Source: a virus. Taken from it: DNA of 64,000 nt. A program made the translations under genes and the position numbers. The notes beneath the pieces are model-generated. The model had not been told where the DNA came from. It did no database searches and saw only the letters and a program-made list of their open reading frames with translations. The stretch covers positions 1 through 64,000 of the IMG/VR virus record IMGVR_UViG_3300046000_009133, one strand, 5' to 3'. This document shows positions 7,668-14,549 of the stretch, one piece after another (the stretch's first letter is position 1; the number at the start of each line of letters is the position of its first letter).

Positions 7668-7720
7668 CTTGTCACCCTTTCAATTGAGCCAGAACTTCCC
7701 GGCGATTCGTTCGTGACTTT

Positions 7721-7751
7721 CACTTTGCACTTGTAACTAGCACCTAGTCAA
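7721..7751 (-). promoter_or_regulatory. Third copy of the leftward promoter/operator
   Basis: The TTGACT -35 box is present on the minus strand (7751-7746), inside the same TAGTCAAGCG stretch as at 3750 and 7235. The dyad is degenerate (TTTCACTTTGCACTTGTAAC) and the -10 box is poor (GCAAAG). It should be the promoter of the gene starting at 7667, perhaps weak or activator dependent. Confidence 0.5.
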
Positions 7752-7786
7752 GCGGGGATTAGTCGGGCTGCGATTTATCGGGCAAG

Positions 7787-7802
7787 TGATCTGTGCAGAT
7801 CA
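7787..7802. promoter_or_regulatory. Perfect palindrome TGATCTG-TG-CAGATCA
   Basis: A perfect 7-bp inverted repeat with a 2-nt spacer lies in the gap between the leftward (7667) and rightward (8038) operons. It differs from the TTCAC dyad, so it may bind a different regulator. Nothing else in 7752-7895 could be named. Confidence 0.55.
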
Positions 7803-7895
7803 GTTTAGCCTTTCGTGTGACGCCTGGTCGCGCTTACGCACGGGCGCGCGGGCTCAGGTGAGTGGGTGACAAGCTGGTAGGGAGAAAATTTTATA

Positions 7896-7958
7896 CCCCA
7901 GAGAAATCGGAGCCCCAGAGAAATCGGAGCCCCAGAGAAATCGGAGCCCCAGAGAAAT
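7896..7958. repeat. 17-bp iteron-like tandem repeats
   Basis: The unit CCCCAGAGAAATCGGAG occurs three times in full plus a fourth copy of 12 bases, without errors. Direct repeats of this size between divergent operons are typical of replication origins (iterons) or partition sites. No replication initiator was recognised nearby, so the role is open. Confidence 0.75.
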
Positions 7959-8037
7959 GCAAATCACTTTCACTTTTCATTTGACTTTCACGTTGATTCG
8001 CAGGAAACGTTCATCAAGCCACCACGGAGAAAACAGC

Positions 8038-8277
8038 ATGAGCATCACCATCGAAAACACCCTGCGGCGCGTCGTAGGTAATTGCACCGGCGTCGATCCC
8101 GCTTCGATTGAACCTGATACACCTTTGACCGGTGACAGCCTTGATCACGTCGAAGTGCTCATGGAAGTCGAAGATGAATTTGGCATTCAAATCGACGAGG
8201 TGAAGTGGGAAGACTGCAAAACCTTCGCCGACTATCTGGCTTTGGTCAAAGCGACCTATGCAGAGGTGGCCGCATGA
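8038..8277 (+). CDS. Acyl carrier protein, phage-encoded
   Basis: The 79-aa protein has the ACP signature GDSLDHVEVLMEVEDEFGIQI with the phosphopantetheine attachment Ser at residue 34. Its size and acidity fit an AcpP-type carrier. The ATG at 8038 follows GGAG and begins the family-typical MSITIENTLRRVV; the frame upstream is not ACP-like. It is the first gene of the long rightward operon and overlaps the next by ATGA. No acyl synthetase or ketosynthase is nearby, so it probably works with host enzymes or titrates them. That part is inference. Confidence 0.9.
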   Translation: MSITIENTLRRVVGNCTGVDPASIEPDTPLTGDSLDHVEVLMEVEDEFGIQIDEVKWEDCKTFADYLALVKATYAEVAA

Positions 8278-8510
8278 ACGATGTTGTCCCGCTTTTCCAC
8301 AGCGAAGATCGTTTCACCGCAGCAAACAGCATTTACTGCCCCGAAGCGCCAATGGTCGTTGACGTTGAGCCGGAAGACCCCGGACCCAACGTCAACTGCG
8401 GCAATCGTTACGACGCCGATCCTCTGGAATGGATATCGACACGGGCGATGTTTGCAGCTTCGGTTGGTTTTCTCGCGGCGATGGTCATCATTGCGGTGCT
8501 GCCATGGTAG
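8274..8510 (+). CDS. Small C-terminal membrane-anchored protein, 78 aa
   Basis: An acidic soluble part of about 55 residues is followed by one hydrophobic segment, MFAASVGFLAAMVIIAVLPW, ending the protein. It overlaps the ACP gene by 4 bases, so the two are likely made together. It could tether a partner to the inner membrane. Function unknown. Confidence 0.7.
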   Translation: MNDVVPLFHSEDRFTAANSIYCPEAPMVVDVEPEDPGPNVNCGNRYDADPLEWISTRAMFAASVGFLAAMVIIAVLPW

Positions 8511-8692
8511 ACTTCGATCCCCGCTGCACTCGCTGCGGCTGCCAGCTGAAGGTCGTGCTGTTTCAGGTGCGGGTTCCTCGCAACTTACCTCTTAATGCAA
8601 TGGAACATGCGCTATCTAGCGACCCCCTTCGCTACGACTACGAGCAGCGCGAAGAAATTTCAGACTGCCCCCGCTGCACTGGCTCGTATTGA
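8504..8692 (+). CDS. Small zinc-ribbon protein, 62 aa
   Basis: Two cysteine pairs, CTRCGC near the start and CPRC near the end, form a likely zinc ribbon. The ATG at 8504 lies inside the end of the gene upstream. Longer readings of this frame start in non-conserved sequence. Function unknown. Confidence 0.6.
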   Translation: MVDFDPRCTRCGCQLKVVLFQVRVPRNLPLNAMEHALSSDPLRYDYEQREEISDCPRCTGSY

Positions 8693-8699
8693 GGATATC

Positions 8700-8819
8700 A
8701 TGAAGCATTTTATTTTTGACTATGATGCGATCCTCCGCCCCGGATTTACTATTTACCGCCTGACCCTTCGGTGTCCAGCCCCGTGTGGGCTGGCGTCCAA
8801 ATGGCCAAAAGGAGAATAA
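8700..8819 (+). CDS. Very small protein, 39 aa
   Basis: A short open frame (MKHFIFDYDAILRPG...) with GAGG before its ATG fills the gap between two better-supported genes. It might be a truncated gene. Only spacing and the ribosome-binding site support it. Confidence 0.4.
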   Translation: MKHFIFDYDAILRPGFTIYRLTLRCPAPCGLASKWPKGE

Positions 8820-8825
8820 CAGATC

Positions 8826-9371
8826 ATGGATATCTTGAAAATTACAGCAGCGGATGTTGACGGCAAGAATTTTTATGTCGGACCGGACGTGTCGAATTGG
8901 CATGGCTCGATTGAGATTGCCGCAAGTCTGGGGCTTGTTACTTTTCCTGGCAAGATTTCGGCAAAATTCAATATTTCCATCAAGGCTGGCACATCCATCG
9001 AGGCTGGCGGGTCCATCGAGGCTGGCTGGTGCATCGAGGCTGGCGGGTCCATCAAGGCTGGCGGGTCCATCGAGGCTGGCTGGTGCATCGAGGCTGGCGG
9101 GTCCATCAAGGCTGGCGGGTCCATCAAGGCTGGCAAATCCATCAAGGCTGGCTGGTTCATCAAGGCTGGCTGGTCCATCGAGGCTGGCAGGTCCATCAAG
9201 GCTGGCTGGTTCATCGAGGCAAAAACCATAGGCTGTAAGCTGCGAATTTTTGCTAGCCTGTGCAGTTGGCGAATCCCGTCAGAGCAGGAAATGACAATCA
9301 CCGGGAAAATAGTCTCCGGGAATATCGCTTTCGGCATTCACAAATTGCCGGAGGCGCAGTCCAATGGCTGA
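8826..9371 (+). CDS. Hexapeptide-repeat protein, probable beta-helix, 181 aa
   Basis: After about 48 ordinary residues, fourteen six-residue units of the form S-I-(E/K)-A-G-x follow, with W, C or F at some positions. An Ile every six residues with Ala and Gly between is the pattern of left-handed beta-helix folds. The DNA is an 18-bp near-perfect tandem array (two repeat units) from about 8976 to 9221, so copy number can change without a frameshift. A non-repetitive C-terminal domain follows. Related repeats occur in acyltransferases and in some phage hypothetical proteins; I see no catalytic motif. Confidence 0.75.
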   Translation: MDILKITAADVDGKNFYVGPDVSNWHGSIEIAASLGLVTFPGKISAKFNISIKAGTSIEAGGSIEAGWCIEAGGSIKAGGSIEAGWCIEAGGSIKAGGSIKAGKSIKAGWFIKAGWSIEAGRSIKAGWFIEAKTIGCKLRIFASLCSWRIPSEQEMTITGKIVSGNIAFGIHKLPEAQSNG

Positions 9372-9783
9372 CACATCCACCAACTGGCAATGGTATCAAT
9401 CACGCCACGAAGATGGCAGCACGTGGTCTGGGCCACACGGCGACCGCGACGAAGCTATTCAATCTGGCCGCGCAGATTATGATGGCGATGGATTTTTTGT
9501 CGCTCAGGCCCACAACGAATCGATCCGTTTGGCTGATTATATCGGCGCGGATCAGGCGCTGGAATTGGCCGAGGATCGCATCTTTGACAGCGCCCGCGCC
9601 AACCCGGACTATGACGATGTGATTCTCGATGCGACCCCGGACCAGCAGCGCGACCTGACGGACCGCATCCGCCGCGCCTGCAACGAATGGCAGGACGCAC
9701 ATGGCCTGAAATTCGCCAGCAACACGTTTAGCGGCATGACTGCGCCGGAATGGATTGAACCGGAGGCGCAGTCCAATGGCTGA
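9364..9783 (+). CDS. Hypothetical protein, 139 aa
   Basis: Unknown acidic protein rich in Asp, Gln and Trp. Its start and end both lie in copies of the same 27-bp sequence (9348-9374 and 9760-9786), so the gene looks like a cassette placed between duplicated junctions. It ends in PEAQSNG, exactly like the gene upstream. Confidence 0.65.
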   Translation: MADTSTNWQWYQSRHEDGSTWSGPHGDRDEAIQSGRADYDGDGFFVAQAHNESIRLADYIGADQALELAEDRIFDSARANPDYDDVILDATPDQQRDLTDRIRRACNEWQDAHGLKFASNTFSGMTAPEWIEPEAQSNG

Positions 9784-9862
9784 CACCACCAAAATCGAAT
9801 GGACCGCCACCCGCCTTCTCGCCGGCGTGACCCATGACGGATTTCCGGGGGTAACGGCATGA
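9776..9862 (+). pseudogene. Remnant of a DUF5131 (phage Gp37/Gp68) gene
   Basis: The 28-codon frame begins MADTTKIEWTAT and ends LLAGVTHDGFPGVTA. The start is that of the phage Gp37/Gp68 (DUF5131) family, which normally continues into an N-P-x-x-G-C radical-SAM-like region of over 200 residues. The end resembles that family's C-terminus. An in-frame deletion of the whole core explains this best. The frame is still packed into the operon with an ATGA overlap. Confidence 0.6.
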
Positions 9863-10209
9863 CCGACACACACGACACCGCCGCCACTCGCGACGTTCTG
9901 GCAGAACGCGCCCGCCAGATTGCAGACGAGGACTGGACGCATGAACATGACGACCAACACGACGATGGAAGTCTTGCATCCGCTGCGGCCTGCTATGCCA
10001 GCCCAATTCAACTGACCATTGACGGGGCAGGAGTGGTTGTCGAGCCAGTTTCCGGCGACGAAATCCTGCCGCTTGGATGGCCGGAAAGTTGGGATTCTGA
10101 CTGGTGGAAGCCAAGTGATAGACGTCGCGATCTTGTAAAGGCCGCCGCCCTGATCTTGGCCGAGATTGAACGGATTGACCGCGCAGCCCTGAAAGGCGGT
10201 GCAAAATGA
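9859..10209 (+). CDS. Conserved phage protein of the RQI...EHDD family, 116 aa
   Basis: The protein shows VLAERARQIADEDWTHEHDD...DGSLASAAACYA...DRRRDLVKAAALILAEIERIDR, a pattern common in many temperate phages and prophages with no known biochemical role. It is full length. Its first nine codons are nearly identical to those of the gene at 11482. Confidence 0.8.
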   Translation: MTDTHDTAATRDVLAERARQIADEDWTHEHDDQHDDGSLASAAACYASPIQLTIDGAGVVVEPVSGDEILPLGWPESWDSDWWKPSDRRRDLVKAAALILAEIERIDRAALKGGAK

Positions 10210-10409
10210 AAGTCGAAGTTGGAGCCTATTCAAGCGTTGTCGGCGGCTCTGTCCATTTTTACGAGGATGACGGCAGGTTCGCTGGTCAGATTGCCATCAT
10301 GTGCAACACCGATACGCTGCGTGACCCCGCGCTGCAAAAGGCCATCTGCGAAGTCATGGCAAAGGCACTGACACAGTTTTTCGCGGAACAGAAAGGCGGT
10401 GCAGCATGA
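10206..10409 (+). CDS. Hypothetical protein, 67 aa
   Basis: Unknown small protein with a beta-rich N-terminal half and a helical C-terminal half, overlapping both neighbours by 4 bases. Confidence 0.6.
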   Translation: MKVEVGAYSSVVGGSVHFYEDDGRFAGQIAIMCNTDTLRDPALQKAICEVMAKALTQFFAEQKGGAA

Positions 10410-10570
10410 ACCTCACAAAAGCAATAGCGATAAAGCTGGCGGGCTTCGACGCCCCCGCTGTCATGTCACCACATGAGCCTACACCGCAGGCCCGTTTTGA
10501 CAGGCTGTGGCCGTCGGAACAAGCGCGCCTTTTGAAGCTGGCAGAGCGCATCGAAAGGATCGGAAAATGA
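10406..10570 (+). CDS. Hypothetical protein, 54 aa
   Basis: A short gene between two ATGA overlaps, beginning MNLTKAIAIKLAGFD and ending in a basic helix (LLKLAERIERIGK). Spacing and coupling support it. Function unknown. Confidence 0.55.
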   Translation: MNLTKAIAIKLAGFDAPAVMSPHEPTPQARFDRLWPSEQARLLKLAERIERIGK

Positions 10571-11022
10571 CCACCCCCATTGACCTGACCCGCCTTGTCG
10601 CGCCGCTGGTGTGGGAGCGCGGCGTCGTCGATTACGCCAAGCCCTTCCCGGGGATGAAATATGTCGCCTGCTCGACAACGCCACATGGATGCTGGGCGTG
10701 GTGGCTTGACGGTGATAGTTCCACGCGCACTGTTGAGCGCGACGAACACCACGCCAAAGCCGCCGCGCAAGCCGACTTCATCGCCCGCATCACCGCATGG
10801 CTAGACCCCGCCGCGCTTGCCGCGATGCTGGCCGAGGCGGTGAAGGCAGAGCGGGAAGCGTGTGCACGGGTGCTTGACGCCCGTATGGAGGAGATCGTGA
10901 AGGACGAAGGCTCTTGGGAGCCGGACACCAACGTCACCAACCTGCCAGAATGGGCCGAAACAGCTTGCGAAGAATTGGAAGCAGCCGCAGCCGCCATCCG
11001 AGCGCGCGGGGTGACGGAATGA
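10567..11022 (+). CDS. Hypothetical phage protein, 151 aa
   Basis: The C-terminal half is a long Ala- and Glu-rich helix (AALAAMLAEAVKAEREACARVLDARMEE), seen in many Ea22- or Ead-type phage proteins. The N-terminal half is variable. I start at the ATG at 10567, which overlaps the stop upstream. Confidence 0.65.
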   Translation: MTTPIDLTRLVAPLVWERGVVDYAKPFPGMKYVACSTTPHGCWAWWLDGDSSTRTVERDEHHAKAAAQADFIARITAWLDPAALAAMLAEAVKAEREACARVLDARMEEIVKDEGSWEPDTNVTNLPEWAETACEELEAAAAAIRARGVTE

Positions 11023-11165
11023 AATTTAAGATCGCACTATCGCTCATCGGCGTGGGGAATATCCTTATGGCCGTGGTTCTCATGATTGGCGGTGATCATG
11101 GCGGGGGCGAACAAACGATACAGACGGCGGTGCTTTTCTTCATCTGGGCAGAGGTGTGGGCATGA
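11019..11165 (+). CDS. Small two-helix membrane protein, 48 aa
   Basis: Two hydrophobic segments (IALSLIGVGNILMAVVLMIGG and TAVLFFIWAEVWA) flank a short GDHGGGEQ loop, a hairpin membrane protein in outline. It could be a holin-like or inner-membrane accessory protein, but it is far from the lysis genes. Confidence 0.6.
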   Translation: MKFKIALSLIGVGNILMAVVLMIGGDHGGGEQTIQTAVLFFIWAEVWA

Positions 11166-11485
11166 CCAGCGCATACCCACTACAATGGCCCGATCACCGC
11201 AAGCGGACGCCAGCAGAAGATCGCCGTTCGTCGCGTTTCAACGTGACGCCGGGAAAAGCGCGAAACGAACTGATGGCGGAGATTTTCTGCGCCGGTGGTG
11301 AATATGTGGTGCTATCCACAAACGTCGAGTTGCGCCGCCATGCCAAAGCGGGCATGGCGAACGGCATTAAGAGTTACTGCCTGCGCCGCACCCACAACTA
11401 TGAAGATGAAGCGAATGACATTGGCAGCGGGGTGATCTGGATTGGCGACCTTCTGCGTGTTGTATCCATGGAGTTAGGCGGATGA
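11162..11485 (+). CDS. Conserved phage protein of the AYPLQWP family, 107 aa
   Basis: The N-terminus AYPLQWPDHRKRTP followed by STNVELRRHAKA matches a family found widely in phages and prophages (AYPLxWPxGxxRT... SSNxPLRxDG). Function is unknown. The frame starts earlier at a GTG, but the ATG at 11162 overlaps the stop upstream and is preferred. Confidence 0.7.
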   Translation: MTSAYPLQWPDHRKRTPAEDRRSSRFNVTPGKARNELMAEIFCAGGEYVVLSTNVELRRHAKAGMANGIKSYCLRRTHNYEDEANDIGSGVIWIGDLLRVVSMELGG

Positions 11486-11793
11486 CTGACACACACGACA
11501 CCGCCGCGCTGGTGGCAAGGGCGCGGGCGGCGCTGGAAGGCACAACGCCGGGGCCTTGGACTGTTGAAAACAACGAAGATGACGGGGAGCGTTACTTGTG
11601 CAGCCCTTTGACAGAGTGCCCAGTAACGACCGTAATGACGTGCGATGACGGCATACTGTCCGAGGCGGACGCCAATTTCACCGCCGCCGCTCGCACGTTG
11701 GTTCCCGACATGGCCGATGCCCTCACCGGCCAAGCCGCCGAGATTGCGCGGCTGCGTAAACTACTCGGATATAACAATGGGGAACGCGAATGA
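11482..11793 (+). CDS. Ead/Ea22-like protein, 103 aa
   Basis: The pattern ARAALEGTTPGPWTVE...ADANFTAAARTLVPDMADALTGQAAEIARLRKLL is typical of the Ead/Ea22 family of phage accessory proteins. The C-terminal part is a coiled-coil helix. Function unknown. Confidence 0.75.
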   Translation: MTDTHDTAALVARARAALEGTTPGPWTVENNEDDGERYLCSPLTECPVTTVMTCDDGILSEADANFTAAARTLVPDMADALTGQAAEIARLRKLLGYNNGERE

Positions 11794-11855
11794 CCGACAA
11801 CGATCTAATCCGTCGCGGCGACGTGCACGCGCACCATCAGGAACCGGTGAAATGA
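11790..11855 (+). pseudogene. Probable truncated gene, 21 codons
   Basis: The frame MTDNDLIRRGDVHAHHQEPVK starts with an ATGA overlap and ends into the next start. Phage proteins often begin with DLIRRGD and continue for 100 or more residues, so this looks like a deleted remnant. Confidence 0.35.
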
Positions 11856-12037
11856 GTCGGCGCACTAAACCCTGCAAATGCGGAACGCTGATTTTGGATC
11901 GCGAAACGCAATGTTGCCATTGCGAGCAGGAAGATGAACAGGCTGCATTTGAAGCCCGAACTGACGTGATAATGCTGACCAGCGTTGACACGCTGGATGA
12001 CCTCAAGAACTGGATCAAGGAGTACCTGATCAAATGA
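11852..12037 (+). CDS. Small zinc-binding protein, 61 aa
   Basis: The motif CKCGTLILDRETQCCHC near the N-terminus should bind one zinc ion. The rest is an acidic helical tail. It overlaps the ThyX gene by 4 bases. Function unknown. Confidence 0.6.
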   Translation: MSRRTKPCKCGTLILDRETQCCHCEQEDEQAAFEARTDVIMLTSVDTLDDLKNWIKEYLIK

Positions 12038-12951
12038 CCACCTATCCCGCCAATTTGACCGCCGACGCCACCTACGAGATACAGCGCACCAGCGTTCCCG
12101 CTCTCGACCAGGTATTAGGTCACGCCTTTGATGTGCTCGACCATGGCTTCGTGCGCGTCATCGACTACATGGGCGACGACAGCGCCGTGGTGCAGGCAGC
12201 GCGCGTTTCCTATGGCACCGGCACCAAAGAAGTCTCAGACGACCGCGGGTTAATCCGCTATCTGATGCGACATCATCACTCGACTCCGTTCGAGATGTGC
12301 GAAATCAAGTTGCATGTAAAACTGCCCGTCTTCGTCGCGCGGCAGTGGATCAGGCACCGCACCGCCAACGTCAACGAATACTCAGCACGCTACAGCATCC
12401 TTGATCGGGAGTTCTATATCCCTGAGCCCGAGCAGATGGCGATGCAGGCGACCGACAACAAACAGGGTCGCGCCGAAGTGCTGTCCGCAGAGAAAGCCCG
12501 CGAGATTCAGGAATGGCTGATCCGTGATTCAACCAAAGCCTATGATGGATACATCGACGTATCCAAACCAGTGGCCGATGGTGGCGAGTATGGTTTGGCG
12601 CGGGAACTGGCACGCATGAATCTGCCTGTCAACATCTACACCCAATGGTATTGGAAGGTCGATCTGCACAACCTTCTGCATTTCCTGCGGCTGCGGGCTG
12701 ACCCTCATGCACAATGGGAAATCCGACAGTATGCCAACGTGATCTGCGAACTGGTCAAACAGTGGGTTCCGCACACGTTTGAAGCGTTCGAGGATTACAA
12801 GCAGCACGCGGTCACCTTCTCGCGGCAGGAGGTAGCGATGATCCAGGCTGCCACGCGCGGCTGTCAAATCTCGCCAGAAATGGCAACCAAGGCAGGCATG
12901 TCGCAGCGGGAAATAGTTGATTTTGTCAAGAAGATCGGCGGTGCGGCATGA
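12034..12951 (+). CDS. FAD-dependent thymidylate synthase ThyX
   Basis: ThyX methylates dUMP to dTMP using FAD, NADPH and methylene-tetrahydrofolate. The family signature RHRTANVNEYSARY (RHR-x7-S) begins near residue 107. The full-length 305-aa protein also has the DLHNLLHFLRLR helix near the active site. It sits in the early rightward operon, overlapping its neighbour by ATGA. With NrdJ and dCTP deaminase elsewhere in the phage it would raise dTTP supply for replication. Confidence 0.95.
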   Translation: MTTYPANLTADATYEIQRTSVPALDQVLGHAFDVLDHGFVRVIDYMGDDSAVVQAARVSYGTGTKEVSDDRGLIRYLMRHHHSTPFEMCEIKLHVKLPVFVARQWIRHRTANVNEYSARYSILDREFYIPEPEQMAMQATDNKQGRAEVLSAEKAREIQEWLIRDSTKAYDGYIDVSKPVADGGEYGLARELARMNLPVNIYTQWYWKVDLHNLLHFLRLRADPHAQWEIRQYANVICELVKQWVPHTFEAFEDYKQHAVTFSRQEVAMIQAATRGCQISPEMATKAGMSQREIVDFVKKIGGAA

Positions 12952-13325
12952 CCGAAGAAATGCCCGCTAACAGCAGCGGTGCGAAGCGTGAAAAGCTGCA
13001 CGCCCTGCCCTACGACTTGATCCCGTTCCAAGAGATCGTTGCCGCCTATGCCAGACCGGCAGAATTTGGCTCGATCAAATATGAACCATGGAACTGGAGC
13101 CGTGGTCTGTCCCGCGTCCAGTTGCTCGGTTCTCTGTTGCGTCACACGTTTTCCTATCTGCGCGGTGAAGACCGTGACACCGACTCCGGTTTGCTCCACA
13201 CCGATCACATCCTTTGGAACGCCGTGGCGCTGTGTCACAACGTTCACTGGAACCTGGAAGATGGGCGGCGCGGCGAACCGTCACGAGCTTACAAAGATGC
13301 TGGAAATTCAACGTCTGCCAATTGA
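12948..13325 (+). CDS. DUF5664 protein (dATP/dGTP diphosphohydrolase-like)
   Basis: The pattern FGSIKYEPWNWSRGLSRVQLLGSLLRHTFSYLRGEDRDTDSGLLHTDHILWNAVAL is the hallmark of DUF5664, a helical all-alpha nucleotide hydrolase-like family common in phages. His and Asp residues in RH...D.DSG..H are the likely metal ligands. It overlaps ThyX and probably belongs to the same nucleotide-pool module. Confidence 0.8.
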   Translation: MTEEMPANSSGAKREKLHALPYDLIPFQEIVAAYARPAEFGSIKYEPWNWSRGLSRVQLLGSLLRHTFSYLRGEDRDTDSGLLHTDHILWNAVALCHNVHWNLEDGRRGEPSRAYKDAGNSTSAN

Positions 13326-13354
13326 CGACCCACCATTTCACCTTTAACGTGATT
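13322..13354 (+). promoter_or_regulatory. Rightward promoter with operator dyad
   Basis: TTTCAC-CTTTAAC-GTGATT lies at 13336-13354. TTGACG at 13322-13327 and TTAACG at 13344-13349 are 16 nt apart and could be the -35 and -10 boxes. This would separately drive the GapR-like gene and the paralogue cluster. Confidence 0.6.
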
Positions 13355-13376
13355 CAAACATCACCGGAGAGAATCC

Positions 13377-13640
13377 TTGCCCTACCCATCGAACAGCGAC
13401 AACGCCTACAATGTGACCGCTGACGAACTGATACAGTTTTATGAGCGGCTTGATCAACTTGAAGCGGAGAAAAAAGACATCTCCGAACAGATCAAGGAAG
13501 TCTGGGCAGAGTTCAAGGGTCGTGGGTTTGATGTGAAAGTGGCCCGCATCCACCGCAAGGACCGCAAACTCAGCGCCGATGATCGGGCTGAACGTGACGC
13601 GAAACTGGAAATGTACAAAGCCGCACTTGGCGACATCTGA
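13377..13640 (+). CDS. GapR/DUF2312 family nucleoid protein, 87 aa
   Basis: The helix ERLDQLEAEKKDISEQIKEVWAEFKGRGFDVKVARIHRKDRKLSADDRAERD...YKAALGDI closely follows the DUF2312 family. Its Caulobacter member GapR binds AT-rich, overtwisted DNA ahead of replication forks. The likely start is TTG at 13377 after CCGGAGAGAA. This is a phage copy of a mainly alphaproteobacterial chromosome protein, probably acting on phage replication or host DNA topology. It has its own promoter/operator. Confidence 0.85.
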   Translation: MPYPSNSDNAYNVTADELIQFYERLDQLEAEKKDISEQIKEVWAEFKGRGFDVKVARIHRKDRKLSADDRAERDAKLEMYKAALGDI

Positions 13641-13658
13641 CCACAGAAGGAGACACCT

Positions 13659-14021
13659 GTGAAACTCGGCAATTTGAAATCAAGCATCCGTTCCACCAAA
13701 GGCAGCCCCGTGCTGCGGATCGAACTATCCCCCGGTATGGTGACCACACTCGCCCTGATGAAAGGCCCGCTGCTTGAAGCACTCGATGCAGCCTTTCCCG
13801 GTGGCAAAGCCGTGGAAACTGGCATGACGCTGGAGACCAAGGGCGATGACGCCGTGCTGCGTCCGGAAACCGGTGGCGTCTATGTGATCAGCGCCGCTGC
13901 ACCTGGTCCGCTACTGGCGATCATGGAGACGGTTGCTCCAGCCCCGGCAGCCTCGCTGCTCGACCTCGACGATGACCTGTTGCCTGCACCCAAGACAACC
14001 ACGCTTCTGCTGGACCTGTGA
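13659..14021 (+). CDS. Hypothetical protein with acidic LLDL tail, 120 aa
   Basis: Unknown protein starting at GTG after AGAAGGAGA. After a globular domain of about 95 residues it has a disordered tail with SLLDLDDDLL and a final TTTLLLDL. The ends of the exonuclease (62047) and the ssDNA-binding protein (62688) are similar, so the tail may bind a shared partner. Confidence 0.65.
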   Translation: MKLGNLKSSIRSTKGSPVLRIELSPGMVTTLALMKGPLLEALDAAFPGGKAVETGMTLETKGDDAVLRPETGGVYVISAAAPGPLLAIMETVAPAPAASLLDLDDDLLPAPKTTTLLLDL

Positions 14022-14022
14022 C

Positions 14023-14307
14023 ATGACCATCACCACCATCGACGAGTTGGAAGATATCATGGCGAAGATGGTGGTAAGTGGTGTTTCGGTTCACTTCGGA
14101 CCATCGACATCCCCGCTGCGCCAAGGGCAATGGTTCGCCAGCACGGGCACTTCGGACACCATGAGACAGGTTCGAGGCCCAACGCTGCGCGATGCCCTCA
14201 ACGCGCTGTTGGGGTTTCAAGATGTTGTTGACGTTATCACCGAACCTGCGAAAGCCGCACCAAGCCGGAAGCCCGCTGCCACCAATCTGATGGACCTTTT
14301 GGCATGA
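14023..14307 (+). CDS. Tandem paralogue 1 with NLMDLLA tail, 94 aa
   Basis: First of three neighbouring genes with the same layout: a GVSVHFGP-type strand, a G-x-W-x-x-S strand, a C-terminal helix (LRDALNALL), a linker and a leucine-rich tail (TNLMDLLA). Function unknown. Confidence 0.65.
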   Translation: MTITTIDELEDIMAKMVVSGVSVHFGPSTSPLRQGQWFASTGTSDTMRQVRGPTLRDALNALLGFQDVVDVITEPAKAAPSRKPAATNLMDLLA

Positions 14308-14549
14308 TGCGTATCATCGGCGATATCGGACGCATCATGGATGAGCGCGATATCCCAGTGATGTCGATCCGTCGACCGTCTGAAAAGACCAAGGGGAAAT
14401 GGCAAGTCTCGTTCAAGGAGACCGAGTTTCGACTCGACTGGACACAGGGAAAACCGTGCTGTGATTTCGTAAGCGCGTTGGAATCCTGCCTCGGGGAAAA
14501 AGTCGTTCAAGTTTCGCCAACCAATCTGGCGGATCTGCTTGATGACTGA
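14304..14549 (+). CDS. Tandem paralogue 2 with NLADLLDD tail, 81 aa
   Basis: Second copy of the same layout (IPVMSIRRPSEKTKGKWQVSF ... DFVSALESCL), ending TNLADLLDD. It overlaps paralogue 1 by ATGA. Function unknown. Confidence 0.65.
   Translation: MMRIIGDIGRIMDERDIPVMSIRRPSEKTKGKWQVSFKETEFRLDWTQGKPCCDFVSALESCLGEKVVQVSPTNLADLLDD

Noticed and set aside
8976-9221. CRISPR-like array
   Set aside because: The units are 18 bp with no spacers and code for a regular hexapeptide repeat.
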